From positions 1-64,000 of the forward strand of contig NW_027472196.1 of the NCBI RefSeq assembly GCF_965638725.1: a stretch of DNA of 64,000 nucleotides. The letters are read 5' to 3'. This DNA comes from Aptenodytes patagonicus. Its lineage: Eukaryota; Chordata; Aves; Sphenisciformes; Spheniscidae. Of the stretch, positions 56,830 through 64,000 are shown piece by piece (the stretch's first letter is position 1; each line of letters opens with the position of its first letter). The notes under the pieces were generated by a model, which saw nothing but the letters and a program-made list of their open reading frames with translations, did no database searches and had not been told where the DNA came from. The translations under genes and the position numbers were made by a program.

Positions 56830-57230
56830 ATTGGTCAGGAGCAGCAGCTGGCACTGAGGTGCTCAGTGCCTGCCAGCGACAGCGCAGAGAGGCGAGAGCT
56901 GGAGGGGCAGAGGGGAGGCAGGTTGGGGGGATGGCAAGGGGCCAGCAACGAGGTGACGGCTGGGGCGGGGGCTGGTGAGGTCTCTTCTGCCGGAGATGCT
57001 GATAGGGTAAGAGCAGGCACGTGGCTTGGCTATTCCTTGTGAGGTCACTTCTGTCCCTGCAGGTGATAGGCCAGCAGCATGCAAATGGCTTGGAAGTTCC
57101 TTGTGAGGTCATTTCTTCCTCAGACCCTGATAGGCCAGCAGCAGGCTGGTGGCTGGGCAGGTGTTGGTAAGGTCCCTTCAGCCGGAGCTGCTGCTAGGCC
57201 AGCAGCAGGCTGGAGGGGTGTTGCCAGGTC
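56830..57230. repeat. ~64-bp minisatellite, about five copies
   Basis: CTGATAGGCCAGCAGCAGGC-type starts recur near 57000, 57065, 57127 and 57191, with a more diverged copy near 56826. Each is followed by variants of CTTGTGAGGTCATTTCTTCC. The spacing is 62-65 bp where the copies are clear. Confidence 0.75.
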
Positions 57231-57239
57231 TGTCCTCTC

Positions 57240-57558
57240 CACTGTGGCCCCCCACCTTGTTCCTTCTCCCCCCAGCTTTCAGTGCTGAGCACAACGTCCT
57301 ATGGTATGGAATATCCCTTTGGTCTGTTGGGGTCAGCTGTCCCAGCTGTGTCCCCTCGCAACTTCTTGCCCACCCCCAGCCTACTCGCTGGTGGGTCAGA
57401 GTGAGGAGCAGAGAAGCCCTTGACGCTGTGCAAGCACTGTTCAGCAATAGCTGAAACATCCGTGCTTTATCAGGACTGTTTTGGTCACAAATCCAAAACA
57501 CAGCACCATATGGGCTGCTATGAAGAAAATTCACTCCATCCCAGCCAAAACGAGGACA
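57240..57558 (-). mobile_element. Diverged LTR fragment related to family A
   Basis: Shares GGTATGGAATATCCCTTTGG, CAACTTCTTG and the end CCAGCCAAAACGAGGACA with reversed family A LTRs, but is clearly older. The other terminus is missing. Confidence 0.72.
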
Positions 57559-58177
57559 GTGAAGCACGTCCTACCCCTACCATGAGAGCAAGACAAAGCA
57601 GAGAGTGTTTGGTAACATGGGAGGGGCTGTTCTACCCCCCAGGCTTTCGATCCCATCTCTTGAAAACAGCCCAACCGCAGGCAACTGCCAAAGCCCACCT
57701 GCCTGGACGGGCTCCCAGTAGCAGAGACATGTTGGTGCAGGGGGCAGAGGGGATTTTTGGAAAAGGACTGGGGAGAAAGGGGGGTGACTGTTTCCCAGGA
57801 GAAGAGGGGAAATCTCTCGCCTCTCTCCCCAGCTGTGCCATTTCCCTGCTGGTGTCATAATGGACCTCCAAATGACGTGGGCTGATGTCACAGGGGATGC
57901 ACTGCATCACAGGGAGGTCTCCCCAGCACTGCAGCAGTGCCGGCACTTCCCGGCGAGGCCTGGGCGCTGCTGGCCACTGCTCAGGGGCTCCCCACTGCTG
58001 CCCTTTGAAGCTGCTGCACAGCCAGGAGCAGGGTTGGGAGGCAGCGGGGCTGCCCTGGGGGACCCGCGCTGATAGGCAGGACCCTTGCTGACAGCAGCGG
58101 CACGTCGGAGAGGAGTTTTGGGCGAGGAGCTGTGAAGAGCATCCCTTTCGCTGAGGTGAGGGCAAGCTGCAAGCACG

Positions 58178-59540
58178 ATGGAGGGCTGCTGCACCGTGGC
58201 CATCAACTTGGAGCTGAGCTGCTTGTACCCCACGCTCCTGCAGCTCTCCACCAAGGGTGAAGGTTTCAGGAGCTTCTTCCTGAGGGGTCTCACTGGGGCT
58301 GTCAGCTGTCAAAAGCTGTAATTGCTGAGCTGTGGGGGTGGCTGGACATGGCTGGGGCTGCCACAAGAGCTCTGCCTGAGGGTCCCACTGGGCTCGGGGG
58401 ACAACGTGGCTGCCAGGACTGCCAGGTCCTGGTGCTGGGGCTGCCCTGAGCACCTAGTCTCCTGTGGGCATGGCTCGGTCTCCTCAAAAGGGGGCACCAT
58501 TCAGGGCCAGCTTTCTCTGGGAGCTGGCAGTGTGAAATGGGGGCACAGCCCAGCTCCCCAGCCATGGCAATGTTCTTCTGGGCTGTTGGTGTCCACCAGC
58601 ATCTGTCATGCCCAGCGCAAGGAGCTTGTCGAGAGTCTGTGAGCTGGCTGGCTCGGAGCCTGAGACCTCTTTGCCTTGCTTTCCAAAGATCGTGGCTATG
58701 TGGGGAGCTGTGTCTGATTACACCCTGGGAGAGCTGAAGCTGGACAAGGTGGGCTGGTGTCCTGGTCGCCGTCGCCCTGCAGGGATTCAGTCCTCCTGAA
58801 AGCTCCCTCCCTGAGCACTGCAGCAGCACGCCGAGACCACCCTGTGTGCCCAGAGCAGCTTCTTGGCCAACCAGGAGAGAAACCAAGTCCAGATCCCATC
58901 TGAGAAAGCATTCGGCACCCCCGAGGGCTTCACTCTTCCCTGTGGTCAGAGTGGAGAGACCAAGCAGAGAGACAGGGGATGATGCTGGGTCTGTGCCAAG
59001 GATGCCTTTTTGTCTTTTCCCTGGGCAGGGTGTCCTGGTTGCAGGACTCGGGACCTTCGCTACGGTCCAGGAGCTATTCCATGGCAAATGAGAGGTGCTT
59101 GTGGTTCACACACCCATCTTCCAGCTGGACATTGATGAGTTATGGCTGCGGGAGCTTGCGTTCCCCACAGTGATTATCCCCAGTGAGAAGGCAGCGGCCA
59201 CCCTCTGCTTTCCCTCTCCACGTCCAGGGGGTCGCGTGCTCCCTGCTTCTTGGAAAGGGCTGGGAGAAGTAGACAATTGCCACCAAAGGTTTTGGGGACA
59301 GCTTGAGCTCCCCCAGAACAAGCGACTTCCCAAGAGCTGTTTCTATAAATGACCTTTTCTCCAGAATTTTGTTATGTATCTTGCATGGAAATTTGGCCTG
59401 CTGTGGCAGTGACGATGTTCCTCCTCCTTACAGACGATGTCACGATCGAGGCGCTGAAGCACAAGCAGCTATCGAGAGCCACCTTCATCTGTGGCACGTG
59501 GTGGAGAACTGTGTGCAAGCGTGTCACCCGACACTAAGGG
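58178..59540 (+). pseudogene. CCDC81-like gene copy (HU-CCDC81 domain), broken
   Basis: Four exon-like pieces resemble the N-terminal HU-like domain of CCDC81 proteins, a family with many avian copies. Exon 1, 58178-58256: MEGCCTVAINLELSC, YPTLLQLSTK, good Kozak. Exon 2, 58689-58748: IVAMWGAVSDYTLGELKLDK. Exon 3, 59029-59182: GVLVAGLGTFATVQELFHGK, then a TGA at 59089-59091, then VHTPIFQLDIDELWL. Exon 4, from 59434: DVTIEALKHKQLSRATFIC, then a frameshift near 59490 to HVVENCVQ. Exons 2 to 3 and 3 to 4 have GT-AG borders in phase; exon 1 to 2 does not match in phase. The stop and frameshift argue for a pseudogene. Family identity rests on the W-G-x-V-S and G-x-G-T-F patterns and the linked segment order. 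Confidence 0.75.
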
Positions 59541-59574
59541 GACAGACAGGTTCTTTTAGGGACCCTTGGTAGAA

Positions 59575-60335
59575 TGATAACGACACTAAATTGTAGTTAC
59601 AATTAAGCTTTATTTCTTAACAGGATACTATGGTTAGTAGAGCACCGAATTGATGATTAGAACAGCACGGGATTTCTACAAGCAGAATGAATGTAGTGCA
59701 ATTGATAAGAATTTATAAGGTGACTTCCAATTTCTAATGACCTGGATGCTAATTTAACTTAGGATTTCTAATCACCTAGACCCTCGGCAGATCAGGTCAA
59801 ATCTTAAGACATGGTTTCCTGTATCAATATAACAATCATAATCTAGACTCAGAAATCACATAAAAGAATAGGAGTCACTCACTCAATCCTCAGAGGAAGC
59901 AGATGATGGTGGAGGCGTCCCTGGTCCCCAGAGGGTCATGGCGCTCACTTTCCCGCTGCAGCAGTTGGGGTCCAAGTTCCCCACTTAGGACTTGTAACGG
60001 CTTGATTTTAGAGACACTGCTCTGTGTGCTGTTGCGCTTCCCTGTTCCGTGACAGGGTCATCAACACCACCTGCTTGGCCTGGTGCCTGGGACCTTAAGT
60101 CTGCTAAGGGAGGGAGGAATTGGCCTGCAGGCCAGGAACCCTGAGGCTGGTAGGGGCAGCAAGAAGGAATGTGTTTGGTTTGTCTACTCAGTGCACAGGA
60201 CCGTCAGGGTCTGATAATGAGGGGAAGGGAATCAATATGTGACCTGCTCGATCAGAGAGAATGGCTGCCTGCATCATAAAATGGCGCTAGTGATGCTAAG
60301 TGCGTTACCAGGGGATGAAAGCAGGGGGTACTGGC
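59575..60335 (-). mobile_element. LTR-type element (family D), minus copy
   Basis: Reversed copy of the segment at 27601-28330 in its inner part (60000-60335). At the left end, a reversed AATAAA (GCTTTATTTC, about 59607-59616) and the plus-strand start TGATAACGACACTAAATTG look like an LTR end in minus orientation. Its right side abuts purine satellite, as the plus copy's right side does at 28330. Confidence 0.55.
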
Positions 60336-60339
60336 CAGA

Positions 60340-63300
60340 GAAGGCAAAAGTGATAAGAACCAATAGGAGGCAACAGCAGGAAACGGGATGAAAAAACAGG
60401 AAGAGGAGGCAAGTAGATGAGGAGGAGGAAGAGACAACATGAGGCAAGAGGAGAGAAGAGGAGGAGGAGAAGGAGGAGGCAGGAAGAGACAAGAGCATAA
60501 TGATGAGCAAGGGGAGGCAGCAGTAGATAAGCATAATGAGGAGGAGGAAGAGGCAGAAAGAGACATCAGCATGATGAGGGGGAGGAGGAAAAGGAGAAGA
60601 CAGGAGACAACGGTATAAAGATGAGGAATAGAAGACAGGAGGAGGAGGAGGAGGAGGAGGAGGAGGAGGAGGAGGAGGACTAGGAGGCAGTAGGAAACAA
60701 GAGCATGACAAGGAGGAGAAGGCACAGGAGGAGAAAAAGGAAGAGAAGGAGGCAGAAGGAGTCAGCTGCATGAGGAGGAGGAGGAGGAGGAGGAGGAGGA
60801 GGAAGCCAAAAGAGACAACAGCATGAGGCAGAGAAGAAGGGGAAGGAGGACGAGGAAGCTGCAGGAGACAAGACGATGAGAAAGTGAAGTGGGAGGAGGG
60901 AGAGGAGGAGGAAGCTGCAGGAGAAAACAGGGACAAGGAGAATGAGAAGGAGGAAGAGGATGAGGAGGAATAGGAGTTAAGGGAAGAGGAGGAGGAGGAG
61001 GAGGCAACAGGAGACTACAGCTTGACTATGAAGAGTAGGACTAGAAGGAAGACAAGGAGGAGGAGAAGGAGGTGGAGTAGGTGGAGAAAGAGGAGGAGGA
61101 GTAGGCAGCAGGAGTCAACAGCATGATGAGGAGAGGGATGAAAAGGAGGAAGCAGAAGACAACAACTGGGTGACAAGGAATAGAAAACAGGAGGAGGAGA
61201 AGAAGGAAGAGGAAAGGGGAAGATGAGGAGGAAGAGGAGGAGGAGTATAAGATGAAGGCAGTAGGAGACAATAGCATGAGAGAGGAGGAGGAGGAGGAGG
61301 AGAAGGAAGAGGTGGCAGCAGGAGACAATAGCATGGGAAGGAGGAGGAGGTGGAGGTGGAAGCGAAAGAGCATGAGATGGAGGAGGCAGCAGGAGACAAC
61401 CTCATACGGAGGGGGAGGAGTCGGAGGAGGAGGATTCGGAGGAGGAGGAGGCAGCAGGAGACAACAGCATGATGCTGAGGAGGTGGAGGAGGAGAAGATG
61501 GAGGAAGATAAGGAGGAGGAGGTAGCAGGAAACAAGAGTATGACAAGAGGGACGAGGCAGAAAAGGATAAGGAGGAGGCAGGAGATAAAAGCATGACAAG
61601 AGGGATGATGACAAAGATGACAAGCAAGAGGGCAAGGAGCGGGAGGGTGACGAGGAGGAGGAGGACGAGGATGAGAACAAGAGTGAGGAGGAGAACATTG
61701 AGGAAAGAGCAGGACAGAACACCATGATAGAGAGGAGGAGGAAGAGTATAAGGAGGAGGAGGAGGAAAAGGAGGAGGAGGTAGTAGGAGACAACAGCATG
61801 AGAAGGAGGAGAAGGCGTAGGAGGAGGAAGAATCGGAGGAGGAGGCAGCAATGTAGAACAGTATGACAAAGAGGAGAAGGAAGAGGTGGGAGCAGTAGAC
61901 AATAGCATGGCAAGGAGGAGGAGCTGGAGGTGGAGGAGGAAGAGCATGAGATGGAGGAGGCAGCAGGAAACAACAGTATAGGCAGGAGGAGGAGGAGGAA
62001 GAGGAGGAGAGAGCATCAGGAGAGAACAGCATGACAATGTTGACAAGGAGAAGAAAGAGGAGTAGGAGGAGGAAGCAGGACGCAGCAGTATGATGATGAT
62101 GAGGAGGAGTAATCAGCAGGAGACAACAGCATGAAGATGAGGAGGAGGAGGCAGGTGAAAACAATGGTAGGAAGAGGAGGAGGAGGAGGAGGAGGAGGAG
62201 GAGACTGAGACAGAGGAGGAGGAGGAAGAGGCAGGAGACAACAGTATGAAGAGGAAGACGAGGAGTAGGAGAAGGCGGCGGAGGAGGAGGAGGCAGGAGA
62301 GAACAGCATGAGGAGGAGGAGGAGGAGGAGGACGTGGAAGAGGGAGTAGAGGGGGAGACGGAGGAGGACAAGGTAGCCAGGGACAACAGCATGACAAGGA
62401 GAAGGAAGAGGAGGAGGAGGAGGGGGAAGCAACAGGAGTCTACAGGATGAAGGAGGAGGCAACTGGAGGCAGTAGGAGGTAATCGGACGCAACCGGAAGT
62501 GGAGGAAGGTACAAATGGATGCAACAAGAGGCCACAGGAGGAGGAGGAGGAGGAGGAGGAGGCAACAGGAGGGAATCGAGTATACAGGAGGATGTGGAGG
62601 AAGAGGAGGAGAAGGGAACAGGAGGCCACTGGAATTCAGGAGGAGGAGGAGGAGGAGGAGCAGTCGACAGAAGGAAACAGGAGGTAAGACAAGGAGTGCA
62701 AGATGGAGAAGAAGAAGGAGGCAACAGAAGGAGGAGAAGGAGAGATTAGGGAACAGGAGGAAGAGACAACACGAGGCAGCAGGAGACAATAGGAGGCAAC
62801 AAGAGGCAAGAGGAGCAGAAGGACAGAGGAGGCAAGAGAAGGTGGAGGCCAAATGAGGCAAGAGGAGGAGGAGAAGGCAACAGGAGGACCAGGAGGAAAC
62901 AGGATGCAACAGGAGGAAGGGAAAGGAAGAAGAGGACGAGGAGGTAAATGGAGGCAACAGGAGGAGGAGGATTAGGCAACAGGTGGCAGCAGGAGCAGGA
63001 GGTAAAGGAGGAGGAGGCAACAGGATACCACAGGAAGAATAGGAGGCAACAAGAAGGGGAGGAGGAGGAGGAGGAGGAGGCAGTAATAGGGGGAAACAGG
63101 AGCAGGAGGCAGCAGGAGGCAGTAGGAAGGGGAGACGAAGAAGGAAAAGGAAGAGCAGGAGGAGGGAAAGGGGGTGTAAAAGGAGAAAGAACCTGAGGAG
63201 GAGGAAGAAGAGGAAGAAAGTGAGGAGGAGGGGGAGGAAAGAAAAGGAGGAGAAAGAGGAGGAGGAACAGGAGGAGGAGGAGGAATAGAAGAGGAAGGAG

Positions 63301-64000
63301 GAATATTTTGAGGACCCGGAAGAGAAAGAGGAATAGGAGGAGGAGAATGAACAGCAGGAAGAGGAAGAAGATGGAGAGGAGGAATGGGAGGAAAAGGACG
63401 AGGAGATTAAGGAGAAACCGGAGGGAAAGGTGGAGGAGGAAGAGAAGGCATAGGAGGAAGAGGAGGAGCAGGCAGATCATGAAGAAGAGCAGGAGGCACA
63501 GGAGGAAGAAGAAGAAAACAGGATGAGGAGGGTGAGAAGAAAGAGGAAGAGGCAGGAAGGAAGAGGAAGAGGAAGAAGAGGAAGAGGATGAGGGGGAAGA
63601 GGAAGAAGAGGAAAAAAGGAGAAGAAGGTTGAGAAAAAAGCATTGGAAGAAGAGGAGGAGGAGGAGGAAGAGTTGGAAAATGAGGAGGAAAAGCAAGAGG
63701 GTGAGGAAGAACAGGAGGAGGAGGAAGATGAAGAGGAAGAACATCGGGAGGAGGAGGCATAATAGGAGGATGAGGAGTAAGAACAAGAGGAAGAAGGAGC
63801 AGAGGAGGAAGACCAGAAGGAAGACAAAGAGTTGGTAGCAGTGGAAGAAGAGGAGGAAGAAGAGGAGAAAGAAGAAAATAGAGCAGATTGGGGAGGACCA
63901 GGAGGAGGAGGAGGAGGAGGAAAAGCAGGAGAAGGAGGATGCAGAGAAGGATTAGCAGTAAAAGAGGAGGAGGAAAAAGCAGAAGAAGAGGAATATGAAG
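60340..64000 (+). repeat. Purine-strand satellite, right array
   Basis: GGA/GAA purine satellite with the same CAGGAGACAACAGCATGA-type units as at the left of the window. It has no strand flip and runs off the right edge. 62008-63120 is a copy of 4360-5945 with the middle (about 5380-5800) missing. Long minus-strand open frames (up to 504 codons) are translation of the repeat. Confidence 0.9.

Noticed and set aside
61041..63786. Long minus-strand frames of 310-504 codons
   Set aside because: Purine satellite read on the pyrimidine strand, as at the left end of the window.

Overview
The window is genomic DNA from a bird. The evidence is CR1 LINEs with the avian-type 3' tail (ATTCTATGATTCT-like octamers), several LTR families of the kind scattered through bird genomes, and split vertebrate genes with GT-AG introns. 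It is very repeat-rich. Nearly all long open frames come from stop-poor satellite or from retroelements, and only three loci look like host genes. The amount of satellite suggests a heterochromatic or hard-to-assemble place such as a small microchromosome, a subtelomere or the W. That placement is inference.

Layout: 1-8085 is a GGA/GAA-type purine satellite whose purine strand flips three times, so it forms inverted blocks. 8086-10766 is a full-length-range but internally deleted and frameshifted CR1, followed by a second CR1 tail. 12167-16126 holds exons of a USP36/USP42-type deubiquitinase that lacks its catalytic-Cys 5' part and carries a frameshift (probable pseudogene), with a solo LTR in one intron. 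17290-18240 is a ~66-bp minisatellite split by a solo LTR with a perfect 5-bp target duplication. 18820-28330 is a nest of broken endogenous retroviruses: one on the minus strand (pol, env, 3' LTR), one on the plus strand whose env is split by a minus-strand CR1, then further fragments. 28331-29575 is purine satellite with a CR1 tail inside. 30955-35483 holds two more solo LTRs and another minus CR1.

37190-41450 is a pyrimidine-rich minisatellite split by a solo LTR and by a CpG-rich promoter-like island with a ZNF143-type site. 42744-48079 is the best gene candidate: nine spliceable segments, eight of them usable, join in one frame. They encode a signal peptide, three related mini-exons, one transmembrane helix and a Cys-containing tail, with a poly(A) signal 8 bases after the stop. 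I do not recognise its family. 49895-52830 is a 21-bp minisatellite with a higher-order period. 53536-55545 is broken retroelement sequence, 55550-56510 a 12-bp-type repeat with inverted blocks, and 56830-57230 a ~64-bp minisatellite. 58178-59540 is a CCDC81-like (HU-CCDC81 domain) gene copy broken by a stop and a frameshift. An LTR then leads into purine satellite from 60340 to the end. Part of that satellite (62008-63120) is a clear copy of 4360-5945, about 57.6 kb away in the same orientation.

The host loci show no sign of a shared pathway. What links the window is amplification: satellites, exon duplication within a gene, segmental copies, and repeated insertion of one solo-LTR family into local repeats. 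All alignments were made by eye, so boundaries of repeats are approximate unless a terminal TG/CA or a splice site fixes them.
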